Assembly (NCBI RefSeq): GCF_032931615.1
Contig: NZ_CP136759.1
Coordinates: 2,608,501 to 2,672,500, forward strand
Length of the DNA: 64,000 nt
Reading direction: 5' to 3'
Source: Palleronia sp. LCG004
GTDB taxonomy: Bacteria; Pseudomonadota; Alphaproteobacteria; Rhodobacterales; Rhodobacteraceae
Positions 46,833-55,532 of the stretch are shown here, piece by piece; within the stretch, counting starts at the first letter, position 1, and the number at the start of each line of letters is the position of its first letter. The notes under the pieces were generated by a model. It saw only the letters and a list, made by a program, of their open reading frames with translations, was not told the DNA's origin and made no database searches. The position numbers were made by a program, and so were the translations under genes.

Positions 46833-47518
46833 GCCTTCGACCAGAGCGCCGCGTCGCCCATCGCCGCCACCATGGCCGCATGGGCGGCGCGTTCCTCGTC
46901 TGTGATCCGTGCGGGCAGGGGCGTCGCTCGCGGACCGGGGCGCCAGTCACGCTCCGCCGAGGCCTCGCCACCCGTCCCCGACGACTGGCCCAGCCCGAAA
47001 TCCGGCTGGCGCCCGCCGATAAGCTCCAGATACACTTCCGCCAGGATCTCGGAATCGAGCAGCGCGCCGTGCAGCGTGCGGTTCGAATTGTCGATCCCGA
47101 ACCGCCGGCAGAGCGCGTCGAGCGATGCGGGCGCGCCAGGAAACCGCCTGCGCGCGATGGCGAGCGTGTCGATCGCCTGATCCATCGGCAACAGCCGCGC
47201 CTTCATCCAGCCCAGCTCGGCATTGAGGAATTTCATGTCGAAGGCGGCGTTGTGGATGACGAGCTTCGCATCGCCCACGAAATCCAGAAAGGCCTGTCCG
47301 ACCTCGGCGAAGAGGGGCTTGTCGCTCAGGAACTCGTCGCCGAGCCCGTGGACCTGGAACGCGCCGTCGGGCATCGACCTTTGCGGGTTGATGTACTGGT
47401 GATAGGTCCGGCCCGTGGGCACGTGGCCCATCAGCTCGACGGCGCCGATCTCGACGATACGGTCGCCCTGTTCCGGCTCGAATCCCGTGGTCTCGGTATC
47501 AAGGACGATTTCGCGCAT
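46829..47518 (-). CDS. dnaQ: DNA polymerase III epsilon subunit (proofreading exonuclease)
   Basis: This 229-residue DEDDh 3'-5' exonuclease is the proofreading subunit of the replicase. ExoI is 'VLDTETTGFEP', ExoII lies in 'VIHNAAFDMKFLNAEL', and ExoIII is 'RTLHGALLDSEILAEVYL'. The C-terminal tail beyond residue 180 is the flexible part that binds the alpha subunit. It overlaps coaE by 20 bases and is the last gene of the maf-aroE-coaE-dnaQ operon. Confidence 0.96.
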   Translation of the reverse strand: MREIVLDTETTGFEPEQGDRIVEIGAVELMGHVPTGRTYHQYINPQRSMPDGAFQVHGLGDEFLSDKPLFAEVGQAFLDFVGDAKLVIHNAAFDMKFLNAELGWMKARLLPMDQAIDTLAIARRRFPGAPASLDALCRRFGIDNSNRTLHGALLDSEILAEVYLELIGGRQPDFGLGQSSGTGGEASAERDWRPGPRATPLPARITDEERAAHAAMVAAMGDAALWSKA

Positions 47519-48104
47519 GTCTGCCCCCGCGGATGTCGTGGATGAGGGCGTCGATTGTCGCGCGCGTCTCCTCGAGGTTCAAGCTCGGGATCACGACGTC
47601 CCCGCGCGCGCGCTTCTCGGCATCCGGCACTTGCCGGGCGAGCACCGCGTCGAGCCTTTCTTCCGTCATTCCGGGGCGTGACAGAACGCGGTCGCGCTGC
47701 ACCTCGGCGGGTGCCGAGACGACGGCCACGAGGTCGAACCCGCCCTCGGCGCCCGTCTCGAAAAGGAGCGGAATGTCGAGCACCGCGATATCGGCCTCGC
47801 AGCTTTCGACGAAACGCGCGCGATCCTCGGCCACGAGCGGGTGGATCGCACGTTCGATCCGGGGCAGGGCACCGGGATCGCCCGCGATCCAGTCCGAGAG
47901 CTTCTTGCGATCGACCGCGCCACCCGCGATCGCATCGGGGCGCATCGCGCGGATGGCCTCCACACCCGCACCGCCCGGCGCATAGAGCGCGTGGACCGCC
48001 GCATCCGCATCCCAGACGGGGATATTCCGCGCGCGAAACAGCCCGGCCGCGGTCGACTTGCCCATCCCGATGGAGCCGGTCAGCCCGACGAGGAAGGGCC
48101 TCAT
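47499..48104 (-). CDS. coaE: Dephospho-CoA kinase
   Basis: This 201-residue enzyme catalyses the last step of coenzyme A synthesis. The P-loop is 'GLTGSIGMGKSTAAGLF', the CoA domain has 'VWDADAAVHALY', and 'VLDIPLLFETGAEGGFD' is the family hallmark. The ATG at 48104 overlaps the aroE stop (ATGA). Confidence 0.95.
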   Translation of the reverse strand: MRPFLVGLTGSIGMGKSTAAGLFRARNIPVWDADAAVHALYAPGGAGVEAIRAMRPDAIAGGAVDRKKLSDWIAGDPGALPRIERAIHPLVAEDRARFVESCEADIAVLDIPLLFETGAEGGFDLVAVVSAPAEVQRDRVLSRPGMTEERLDAVLARQVPDAEKRARGDVVIPSLNLEETRATIDALIHDIRGGRHARNRP

Positions 48105-48937
48105 CCCCTCAGGACGGCGGCGCGAGTGTCGTCGTCGACCTCGGGCCGCTCCCCGAACCAGCGCTCGAAGCCCGGAACGCCCTGGTGCAGCAGCATCCCG
48201 AGCCCGTCGACGGTGGTGCAGCCCATCTCGCGCGCACGTCTCAGAAGCGTCGTCTCGAGCGGCGTATAGATCGCATCGGTGACCAGCGCGCCGGGCGACA
48301 GACCGTCGAGCGGCACGCGGAACTCGGCCTTTCCCTCCATCCCGAGGGTGGTCGTGTTGATCACCGTCGCCGCATCGTCGAGCGTGTTGCCCGCCTGAAC
48401 CCAGTCGTAGACGACGATCTTGGCGCCGAATTCCTTGCGCAGCGCCTCCGACCGGGCGCGTGTGCGGTTCGTCAGCCGTATCTCGGGCACGCCCGCCTCG
48501 ATCAGGGCGGTGATGACCGCCCGCGCGGCGCCGCCCGCACCGAACAGCGCGGCCGGGCCATCCTTCGGCGACCAGTCGGGCGCGTTCTGGCGCAGATTCA
48601 TCAGGAAGCCATAGCCGTCGGTATTGTCGGCATGGATCACGCCGCCCTCGCGGAAGGTCAGCGTGTTGGCCGCCCCGATCAGCGCGGCACGGTCCGACAC
48701 GCTCGTCGCGAGGTTCAGCACCGACACCTTGTGGGGCAGGGTGACGTTGCATCCAACGAAACCCATCTTCGGAAGCGCCGCCAGCACCTCGGCAAGATCG
48801 CTCTGCTCCACGTGCAAGGGGATATAGGCGCCACGCAATCCGTGCCGCTTCAACCAGTGGTTATGCAGGATCGGCGATCTGGAATGGGCGATCGGGGCGC
48901 CGATCACCCCGGCCAGCGGTATCTTCGTATCACTCAT
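48101..48937 (-). CDS. aroE: Shikimate 5-dehydrogenase
   Basis: This 278-residue NADPH enzyme reduces 3-dehydroshikimate to shikimate. 'HSRSPILHNHW' and 'NVTLPHK' (catalytic Lys) form the substrate site, 'NTDGYGFLMNL' has the catalytic Asp, and 'FGAGGAARAVITAL' is the nucleotide-binding loop. Both ends overlap neighbours by four bases. It works two steps from AroQ, encoded at 1.2 kb. Confidence 0.96.
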   Translation of the reverse strand: MSDTKIPLAGVIGAPIAHSRSPILHNHWLKRHGLRGAYIPLHVEQSDLAEVLAALPKMGFVGCNVTLPHKVSVLNLATSVSDRAALIGAANTLTFREGGVIHADNTDGYGFLMNLRQNAPDWSPKDGPAALFGAGGAARAVITALIEAGVPEIRLTNRTRARSEALRKEFGAKIVVYDWVQAGNTLDDAATVINTTTLGMEGKAEFRVPLDGLSPGALVTDAIYTPLETTLLRRAREMGCTTVDGLGMLLHQGVPGFERWFGERPEVDDDTRAAVLRG

Positions 48938-49527
48938 GCGCGAAGATTGCCCCGGTCGATCAGCCACGACAAGAGCGGGATCATCGGCAGGCCGAGCGTG
49001 GTAAAATAGTCGCCCTCGACCGACCGGAAGAGGCGCATACCCTCTTCCTCCAGCTTGTAGCCGCCGACCGACTCCCGGATGCTCTCCCAGTTCCGCGCCA
49101 CGTAATCGTCGATATAGTCGTCGCTCAGGTTCCGCATGGCGAGCTTGACCATACCGATATGGCGCCAGATCGGCTCGCCATCCTCGTAGGCCACGATCGC
49201 CGACAGAAGCGTGTGCCGATCGTCCCTCAGCCGCTTCAGACCGTCGCGCGCGGCATCGGGGCTTTCGGGCTTCGACAGGATCTCTCCGCGATGCGACAGG
49301 ACTTGGTCGCAACCGAGGACGATCGCACCGGGCCTGCGGGTGGACACCTTGCGCGCCTTCGCCTCGGCCAGCGCGTCGGCCACGTCGCGCGGCGGGGCCC
49401 CCTCCGCGCGCATCGACGCCTTCACGGCCTCCTCGTCGATCCGCGCGATCTCCGTCTCGAAGGTCAGGCCGGCGCTGCGCAGGAGATCGGCCCGCGTCCG
49501 GGAGCCCGAGGCGAGGACAAGATCCAT
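48934..49527 (-). CDS. maf: Maf-like nucleotide pyrophosphatase
   Basis: This 197-residue Maf/YhdE-type protein hydrolyses non-canonical or modified nucleoside triphosphates. 'LASGSRTRADLLRSAGL' and 'VLGCDQVLSHRGEILSKP' are the two family motifs, and 'VGGYKLEEEG' closes the active site. AGGAG stands seven bases before the ATG at 49527. It is the first gene left of the putative origin and is transcribed away from it. Confidence 0.93.
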   Translation of the reverse strand: MDLVLASGSRTRADLLRSAGLTFETEIARIDEEAVKASMRAEGAPPRDVADALAEAKARKVSTRRPGAIVLGCDQVLSHRGEILSKPESPDAARDGLKRLRDDRHTLLSAIVAYEDGEPIWRHIGMVKLAMRNLSDDYIDDYVARNWESIRESVGGYKLEEEGMRLFRSVEGDYFTTLGLPMIPLLSWLIDRGNLRA

Positions 49528-49785
49528 GGATAACTCCTGGGATAGATGGGCGGACGAGCTGTGGCTGCATCTGTGGCTGGAAATACGGGTTCGGACAATC
49601 CCCGATTCCTCCGCAAAGGAGTCATCCTTCACCCCCGTGGATTGCGGTGCGGACAAACGGGCGCCGGACTTGTTCCGTCCACCGCCATCCCGAACGAACA
49701 TCACAAACAAACCCCCAGCCCGGGAAATCCGCAACATTCTGGGAAAAAATATTTTTTTCGGAACTGCCCAAGTTCACGCACAGAC

Positions 49786-49794
49786 TTATCCACA
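49786..49794 (+). promoter_or_regulatory. DnaA box (perfect match)
   Basis: TTATCCACA, an exact match to the high-affinity DnaA box, lies 26 bases after the first AT-rich run in the intergenic region. Confidence 0.82.
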
Positions 49795-49833
49795 GGTTGC
49801 AAAGGTGTCCCGGGATCTTGTGGAACAAGAGTC

Positions 49834-49851
49834 CTATCCACATTATCCACC
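49834..49851 (+). promoter_or_regulatory. Tandem DnaA boxes (one mismatch each)
   Basis: CTATCCACA and TTATCCACC abut head to tail, each one base from consensus and in the same orientation as the perfect box 40 bases upstream. They stand just before the pyrimidine-rich AT stretch at 49862-49900. Confidence 0.75.
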
Positions 49852-49907
49852 GCCCTACAAACTTCATCATCTTTTCTTTCTAATCTTTTTATTTAAGAGA
49901 AGGCGGC

Positions 49908-50360
49908 ATGACCGAGACGCTCTCCAGCCTCTATCCATGGATAAAATCCCTCCATGTGATCGCCTTCGTCGCGTGGATGGCAGGGCTCTTCTATCTGCCG
50001 AGATTGTTCGTCTATCACGCGGAACAGGCGCGGATCGGCACCGACAAGGCGCAGATGCTCGAGACGATGGAGCGCAGGCTTCTCAGGGCCATCATGAACC
50101 CCGCCATGATCGTCACCTGGCTCGCGGGGCTCACGCTCGTCATGACGCCCGGTGTGGTCGATTGGGGCTCCGTGTGGCCCTGGACCAAGGCTGCGGGTGT
50201 TCTGACGCTCACATGGTTCCACATGTGGTGTGCGGGGCAGAGAAAGGCGCTCGCCGCGGGCGACTTCTCGACCAGCGGCAGGCGCTACCGGATCATGAAC
50301 GAGGTTCCGACGCTTCTGTTGATCCTCATCGTGGTCTCGGTCATCGCACGGCCGTTCTAG
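49908..50360 (+). CDS. hemJ: Protoporphyrinogen oxidase HemJ
   Basis: This 150-residue inner-membrane protein of four spans matches the HemJ family, which oxidises protoporphyrinogen IX in bacteria lacking HemG and HemY-type oxidases. 'LHVIAFVAWMAGLFYLPRLFVYH' (in part; the conserved His, and the Arg and His near the loop), 'MERRLLRAIMNPAMI' and 'WFHMWCAGQRKALAAG' are family blocks. It is the first gene right of the putative origin, with AGAAGG before the ATG. rho follows after 127 bases with its own promoter. Confidence 0.9.
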   Translation: MTETLSSLYPWIKSLHVIAFVAWMAGLFYLPRLFVYHAEQARIGTDKAQMLETMERRLLRAIMNPAMIVTWLAGLTLVMTPGVVDWGSVWPWTKAAGVLTLTWFHMWCAGQRKALAAGDFSTSGRRYRIMNEVPTLLLILIVVSVIARPF

Positions 50361-50369
50361 ACGCATTCG

Positions 50370-50398
50370 TTGACAAGACGGGGCAGGGCGGCTATCTG
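50370..50398 (+). promoter_or_regulatory. Sigma-70-type promoter upstream of rho
   Basis: TTGACA and TATCTG are separated by exactly 17 bases, about 90 bases before the rho start codon. This would give a leader of roughly 80 bases, in line with the autoregulated leaders known for rho. It begins ten bases after the hemJ stop. Confidence 0.65.
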
Positions 50399-50487
50399 CG
50401 CCCCGACCGATCGTCCGATCGCGTTCCTTCCCGATGACGATACATGATTGCCCGTACGGTCGCCCGTGCGGTCACGAGGACACCGAC

Positions 50488-51759
50488 ATGACCCAGGACC
50501 GCCTGAACCTCGCCGATCTCAAGGCGCAGAGCCCCAAGGATCTGCTGTCGCTCGCCGAGGAGCTCGAGATCGAGAACGCCTCGACCATGCGCAAGGGCGA
50601 GATGATGTTCTCGATCCTCAAGGAACGCGCGGATGAGGAATGGGTGATCGGCGGCGATGGCGTTCTCGAGGTGCTGCAGGACGGCTTCGGCTTCCTCAGA
50701 AGCCCCGAGGCAAACTATCTGCCCGGTCCCGACGACATCTATGTCAGCCCCGAAATGATCCGCCGCTACGCACTGAGGACCGGTGACACGGTTTCGGGCG
50801 TCATCCGCGGCCCCGACGAGACGGAGCGTTACTTCGCGCTCGTCGATGTCGAGAGCATCAATTTCGAGGAACCGTCCAAGGCCCGTCACAAGGTCGCCTT
50901 CGACAACCTCACCCCGCTCTATCCCGACGAGCGGCTGAACATGGAAATCGAGGATCCGACGGTCAAGGACAAGTCCGCCCGGATCATCGACCTCGTCTCC
51001 CCGGTGGGCAAGGGGCAGCGCTCGCTGATCGTGGCACCGCCGCGGACCGGCAAGACGGTGCTTCTTCAGAACATCGCCCATTCGATCGAGGCCAATCACC
51101 CCGAATGCTACCTCATCGTGCTGCTCATCGACGAGCGCCCCGAAGAGGTGACCGACATGCAGCGCAACGTGAAGGGCGAGGTGGTCAGCTCCACGTTCGA
51201 CGAACCCGCCACGCGCCACGTCGCCGTGTCCGAAATGGTCATCGAAAAGGCCAAACGCCTGGTCGAACACAAGCGGGACGTCGTGATCCTGCTCGACTCG
51301 ATCACCCGCCTCGGCCGTGCCTACAACACGACCGTTCCGTCATCGGGCAAGGTGTTGACGGGCGGTGTCGACGCCAACGCGCTGCAGCGTCCCAAGCGCT
51401 TCTTCGGCGCCGCGCGGAACATCGAAGAGGGTGGGTCGCTCACCATCATCGCCACGGCGCTGATCGATACCGGCAGCCGCATGGACGAGGTCATCTTCGA
51501 GGAATTCAAGGGGACCGGCAACTCCGAGATCGTGCTCGACCGCAAGGTCGCCGACAAGCGCGTCTACCCGGCGATGGACATCCTCAAATCCGGCACCCGC
51601 AAGGAAGAACTCCTGGTCGACAAGGTCGATCTGCAGAAGACTTACGTCCTGCGCCGGATCCTCAACCCGATGGGCACCACCGATGCGATCGAGTTCCTGC
51701 TGTCGAAGCTGAAGCAGACCAAGACCAATTCGGAATTCTTCGACTCGATGAATTCGTGA
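50488..51759 (+). CDS. rho: Transcription termination factor Rho
   Basis: This 423-residue hexameric RNA helicase ends transcription at Rho-dependent sites. The N-terminal cold-shock-like RNA-binding domain includes '[19 protein letters not shown]' and Walker A is '[11 protein letters not shown]'. '[16 protein letters not shown]' is Walker B, and '[20 protein letters not shown]' covers the Q- and R-loops. GAGGA lies eight bases before the ATG at 50488. The alternative start at 50434 lacks homology. Confidence 0.98.
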   Translation: MTQDRLNLADLKAQSPKDLLSLAEELEIENASTMRKGEMMFSILKERADEEWVIGGDGVLEVLQDGFGFLRSPEANYLPGPDDIYVSPEMIRRYALRTGDTVSGVIRGPDETERYFALVDVESINFEEPSKARHKVAFDNLTPLYPDERLNMEIEDPTVKDKSARIIDLVSPVGKGQRSLIVAPPRTGKTVLLQNIAHSIEANHPECYLIVLLIDERPEEVTDMQRNVKGEVVSSTFDEPATRHVAVSEMVIEKAKRLVEHKRDVVILLDSITRLGRAYNTTVPSSGKVLTGGVDANALQRPKRFFGAARNIEEGGSLTIIATALIDTGSRMDEVIFEEFKGTGNSEIVLDRKVADKRVYPAMDILKSGTRKEELLVDKVDLQKTYVLRRILNPMGTTDAIEFLLSKLKQTKTNSEFFDSMNS

Positions 51760-51768
51760 GGCCGCGAC

Positions 51769-53043
51769 ATGGACACCATCTTTGCCGAGGCCACCGCGCC
51801 CGGGAAAGCCGGTGTCGCTGTCATACGGGTATCCGGTCCGCAAGCCTTTGATTTATTTGGTAAAATAGTTCAAAACCGCCCCCCGCACCGGCGGGCGGCA
51901 CTGCGTAACATTCACGATCTCGACGGCAATATCCTCGACAGCGGACTGGTCCTGACCTTTCCCGCCGGGGGCAGCTTTACGGGCGAAGACAGCGTGGAGC
52001 TTCAACTGCACGGCAGCCGCGCCATCGTCCGCGCCGTGTTGAATGCTCTCGAAGGTATCCCAGAATTCCGGCCCGCAGGTCCAGGCGAGTTCACGCGCCG
52101 CGCACTCGACAACGAGCGGATGGATCTGACTCAGGTCGAAGGTCTCGCCGATCTGATCGAGGCCGAGACCGAGCTCCAACGCCAGCAGGCTCAGCGGGTC
52201 CTGTCCGGGGAATTGTCCCTCAAGGTGCAGGAATGGCGCCGTCATCTGATCGAAGCTGCGGCACTGATCGAGGCGACGCTGGATTTTGCCGACGAGGAAG
52301 TCCCGGTCGACGTGATGCCGGACGTTCGCACCCATATCGCCACCGTCGCCGCCGCATTGAAACGGGAACTCGATGGTTTCGGTGCCTCCGAGCGGATCCG
52401 CGACGGGTTCGAGGTGGCAATCCTCGGGGCACCGAATGCCGGAAAATCCACGCTTCTCAACGCGATCGCACAACGACAGGTCGCCCTGACGTCGGAAATT
52501 GCCGGTACGACCCGCGATGTCATCGAACTGCGCGTGGACCTCGCAGGCATTCCAGTGACATTCCTCGATACCGCAGGATTAAGGGAAACATCCGATCCCC
52601 TCGAAGCGGCGGGGATAGGTCTTGCGCGTCGTCGAGCTATGGAGGCCGATCTCAGGGTGCTCATTCTCGACAATGACGGTAAGCTCCCGATCCAGCCGCA
52701 GGATGGCGACATCGTCAAACTCGGAAAGGCCGATCTCGGCGCCGGGGATATATCCGGTATTACGGGGCAGGGGATCGACGCCTTGATTACGGAAATCTCG
52801 GATACGCTAAGGCTGCGGAGTGCGACGCCCTCATTGTCGATCCGTCAGCGCCATGCCGAGGCGATCCGCCGCGCGCTCGACAGCTTGCGCCAGGCGGAAC
52901 GTCTCATCGATATGAAGACGGATGACGAAGTGATAGCCTTTGCCATCAATGACGCGACTGCTGCGCTTGAAACGCTGATCGGCCGGGTCGACATAGAAGA
53001 TCTCTTGGGCGATATCTTTTCGCGCTTCTGCATAGGGAAATGA
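51769..53043 (+). CDS. mnmE: tRNA modification GTPase MnmE (TrmE)
   Basis: This 424-residue GTPase forms a complex with MnmG to modify the wobble uridine of several tRNAs. The N-terminal formyl-tetrahydrofolate domain is followed by a helical domain and an inserted G domain ('GAPNAGKSTLLNAI', 'GTTRDVIEL', 'DTAGLRET'). The C-terminus ends 'FSRFCIGK', with the catalytic Cys. It starts nine bases after the rho stop. Base composition from here to parA is visibly less GC-rich than in rho. Confidence 0.97.
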   Translation: MDTIFAEATAPGKAGVAVIRVSGPQAFDLFGKIVQNRPPHRRAALRNIHDLDGNILDSGLVLTFPAGGSFTGEDSVELQLHGSRAIVRAVLNALEGIPEFRPAGPGEFTRRALDNERMDLTQVEGLADLIEAETELQRQQAQRVLSGELSLKVQEWRRHLIEAAALIEATLDFADEEVPVDVMPDVRTHIATVAAALKRELDGFGASERIRDGFEVAILGAPNAGKSTLLNAIAQRQVALTSEIAGTTRDVIELRVDLAGIPVTFLDTAGLRETSDPLEAAGIGLARRRAMEADLRVLILDNDGKLPIQPQDGDIVKLGKADLGAGDISGITGQGIDALITEISDTLRLRSATPSLSIRQRHAEAIRRALDSLRQAERLIDMKTDDEVIAFAINDATAALETLIGRVDIEDLLGDIFSRFCIGK

Positions 53044-53044
53044 C

Positions 53045-54925
53045 ATGTTTCACGTGAAACATCGAAAGCCGAAAATCGTCGTTGTCGGCGGTGGCCATGC
53101 CGGCGTCGAAGCGGCATCCGCAGCAGCCCGGGCAGGGGGGGATGTGTTCCTCGTAACCCTGAAGGCAGATGCGATCGGCGTCATGTCCTGCAATCCTGCC
53201 ATCGGCGGCCTCGGCAAGGGGCATCTCGTTCGCGAAGTCGACGCGATGGGCGGCATCATGGGCGAAGCTGCCGACAAAGGCGGAATTCAGTACCGCTTGC
53301 TCAATCGTCGCAAAGGCCCCGCGGTTCAAGGTCCCCGGGCCCAGATGGACCGGGAGCTTTACCGCAAGGCGGTTCAGGACGCCGTTTCGGCCCAACCTGG
53401 CTTAACGGTGATCGAAGATCAGGTCGTCGATTTCGTTACAGAGGGCGGACGGATATCAGGCGTCACTTTAGCCAGCCAAGGACATCTGCATTGCGACGCT
53501 GCGATCCTCACAACAGGAACGTTCCTGAACGGCGTTATTCATATTGGAGAGCGTCAGATTGCCGGTGGCAGAATGGGCGAATCCCCCTCCATTCCATTGG
53601 CCGAGCGACTGTACAAGCTGAACCTCCCTATGGGGCGCCTGAAGACCGGGACGCCACCGCGCCTCGACGGGCGCACGATCGATTGGGACCGGCTGGAGCA
53701 GCAACCCGGCGACGTCGATCCCGTCATGCTGTCCTTTCTCTCGTCCAAACCTTCGGCCAAACAGATCTCTTGCGCAATCACGCATACGAACCCGAAAACC
53801 CATGATATCGTCCGGGAAAATCTCGGTCGCTCCGCGATGTATAGCGGCAATATCAGCGGGGTCGGACCGCGCTACTGCCCCTCGATCGAGGACAAGATCG
53901 GCCGCTTCGCCGACAAGGACTCGCACCAGATTTTCCTCGAGCCGGAAGGTTTGCAGACGGACCTCGTTTACCCCAATGGCATCAGTACATCGCTGCCGGA
54001 GGACGTTCAGGTCGCCTACGTTCGGTCGATCGTGGGATTGGAGGATGCCAGGATTGTCCAGCCAGGCTACGCAATCGAATACGATTACGTCGATCCAAGG
54101 GCGCTCGATCGGTCGTTACAGCTCGAAAGTCTGCCTGGGCTTTGGCTTGCAGGCCAGATCAATGGGACGACGGGATACGAGGAAGCCGCCGCGCAGGGGC
54201 TTTTGGCGGGGTTAAATGCCGTCTACTCCGCAATCGGGACGGACCCGTTCATCTTCTCTCGAACAGAAGCTTATATCGGCGTAATGGTCGATGATCTTGT
54301 GTCCCGCGGGGTGTCCGAGCCCTACAGGATGTTCACCTCACGGGCGGAATTCCGTCTCCAGCTGCGGGCCGATAACGCCGATCAGCGTCTGACGCCAGTC
54401 GCCATTGAGCGTGACTTGATCGATGAAAGACGAAAGCAGACCTTTAGGACCAAGCTTGACCAGTTGGAAGCCGGGCGGAAGGTTCTATCTGAATCTCAAT
54501 TGTCGCAAAAGGACGCAATTGAGGCAGGGGTCCCGCTCTCTGCAGATGGGGCAAAGCGCAGCGGTGCCGATCTTCTCGCGATCGCGGGGGTCACGATTGA
54601 CCAGCTCACCCCGCTCATGCCGGATCTGACAGGATTGCCAACGGAGATTCTGACGCAGTTGGAGCGCGAAGCGGTCTACACGCATTACCTTGATCGGCAG
54701 ACCCGAGACGCGGAACGTCTGCGGAAGGAGGAAGGAACCCCCATACCGCCGGAACTTGACCTTATGTCGGTTCAAGGCCTGTCGCACGAGCTGAAACAAA
54801 AGCTGCGGCAGCACCGTCCCAAGACATTGGCACAGGCAGCCAAGGTAGAAGGCATGACACCGGCTGGGCTGAACGCCATCCTACTGCGCCTTCGGGTTGG
54901 ATCGAGGACCGGCACGAATGCCTGA
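53045..54925 (+). CDS. mnmG: tRNA uridine 5-carboxymethylaminomethyl enzyme MnmG (GidA)
   Basis: This 626-residue FAD protein is the partner of MnmE. The dinucleotide motif is 'VVGGGHAGVEAASAAARAGG', the second block 'NPAIGGLGKGHLVREVDAMGG' (in part) follows, and 'PRYCPSIEDKI' and 'GYDY'-type motifs continue the family pattern. The first codons read MFHVKH because the start codon is embedded in a perfect parS site. The gene starts one base after the mnmE stop. Its end overlaps rsmG by eight bases. Confidence 0.97.
   Translation: MFHVKHRKPKIVVVGGGHAGVEAASAAARAGGDVFLVTLKADAIGVMSCNPAIGGLGKGHLVREVDAMGGIMGEAADKGGIQYRLLNRRKGPAVQGPRAQMDRELYRKAVQDAVSAQPGLTVIEDQVVDFVTEGGRISGVTLASQGHLHCDAAILTTGTFLNGVIHIGERQIAGGRMGESPSIPLAERLYKLNLPMGRLKTGTPPRLDGRTIDWDRLEQQPGDVDPVMLSFLSSKPSAKQISCAITHTNPKTHDIVRENLGRSAMYSGNISGVGPRYCPSIEDKIGRFADKDSHQIFLEPEGLQTDLVYPNGISTSLPEDVQVAYVRSIVGLEDARIVQPGYAIEYDYVDPRALDRSLQLESLPGLWLAGQINGTTGYEEAAAQGLLAGLNAVYSAIGTDPFIFSRTEAYIGVMVDDLVSRGVSEPYRMFTSRAEFRLQLRADNADQRLTPVAIERDLIDERRKQTFRTKLDQLEAGRKVLSESQLSQKDAIEAGVPLSADGAKRSGADLLAIAGVTIDQLTPLMPDLTGLPTEILTQLEREAVYTHYLDRQTRDAERLRKEEGTPIPPELDLMSVQGLSHELKQKLRQHRPKTLAQAAKVEGMTPAGLNAILLRLRVGSRTGTNA
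53046..53061. promoter_or_regulatory. parS: parS site 1 (perfect, inside mnmG codons 1-6)
   Basis: TGTTTCACGTGAAACA is the exact 16-bp palindromic parS consensus bound by ParB. It begins at the second base of the mnmG start codon and is translated as part of MFHVKH. ParB-parS complexes organise and segregate the origin region. parB is 3.3 kb away. Confidence 0.95.
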
Positions 54926-55532
54926 CTTTGGGGATACCAATGTTTCACATGAAACATTGGAGTATCTTGCAGCCTATGCACGCGAACTTCTCAAATGGAA
55001 CAAGCGGATCAATCTCGTTGGGCGGGCAACGACCGACGATGTGATGAGTCGACATATCGACGATTCTCTCCAGGTTTACGACGCGGTTGAAAACCCGACC
55101 GGTATCTGGTGCGATCTCGGCAGTGGGGGAGGGCTCCCAGCTATCGTTGTCGCGATCTGTGCGCGCGAGACCGCCCTAGAGGTCGTTTGCGTCGAATCCG
55201 ACACGAGGAAATCGGCTTTCCTCTCCCATATGGCCCGACTTCTCGATCTAAATGTCAGAGTGATAATCGGGCGGATCGAGGCCGTAGACCCGATCAAGGC
55301 CGATATAATCTCCGCGCGCGCGCTGGCACCGCTGGAAAAGCTTCTCACCTTCGCGGAGAGGCACGCCAAGCCGCATGGCGTCTGCCTTTTTCCCAAGGGC
55401 GAGACGTTGCAATCGGAAATTCACCGCGCATCGGAGGAATGGCAGTTCTCTTTGGAAGCGATTCCAAGTAGAACATCCTCACGCTCCGCCATTCTCAAAA
55501 TCACGGATATCGCGCGTGTCGAACGAACGTAG
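54918..55532 (+). CDS. rsmG: 16S rRNA (guanine527-N7)-methyltransferase RsmG (GidB)
   Basis: This 204-residue SAM-dependent methyltransferase modifies G527 of 16S rRNA. The SAM site is 'WCDLGSGGGLPAIVVAI', with 'LKWNKRINLVGR' and 'SARALAPLEKLL' as family blocks. The preferred start is the ATG at 54918; a TTG at 54897 is possible. Codons 9-14 (VSHET region) contain the second parS site. Loss of this gene in other bacteria gives low-level streptomycin resistance. Confidence 0.96.
   Translation: MPDFGDTNVSHETLEYLAAYARELLKWNKRINLVGRATTDDVMSRHIDDSLQVYDAVENPTGIWCDLGSGGGLPAIVVAICARETALEVVCVESDTRKSAFLSHMARLLDLNVRVIIGRIEAVDPIKADIISARALAPLEKLLTFAERHAKPHGVCLFPKGETLQSEIHRASEEWQFSLEAIPSRTSSRSAILKITDIARVERT
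54941..54956. promoter_or_regulatory. parS: parS site 2 (one mismatch, inside rsmG)
   Basis: TGTTTCACATGAAACA differs from the parS consensus at one central base. It sits in a longer near-perfect palindrome that extends four bases on each side (CCAA...TTGG). It is in frame as NVSHETLE of RsmG. The spacing to site 1 is 1895 bp. Confidence 0.88.

Larger units (their letters stand above)
49528..49907. other. oriC: Putative chromosomal replication origin (oriC)
   Basis: This 380-bp gene-free gap lies between maf (minus) and hemJ (plus). It contains three close matches to the DnaA box TTATCCACA in 65 bp, plus weaker inverted matches such as TGTGGAACA at 49820-49828. Two AT-rich stretches stand out in this GC-rich DNA: 49742-49760 (AAAAAATATTTTTTT) and 49862-49900 (a pyrimidine-rich stretch ending in TTTTTATTTAAG), suited to strand opening. 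Gene direction flips here: almost all genes for 6 kb to the left read leftward and for 7 kb to the right read rightward. The parS sites and parAB lie close by. hemE, often beside the origin in relatives, is not here. Confidence 0.8.
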
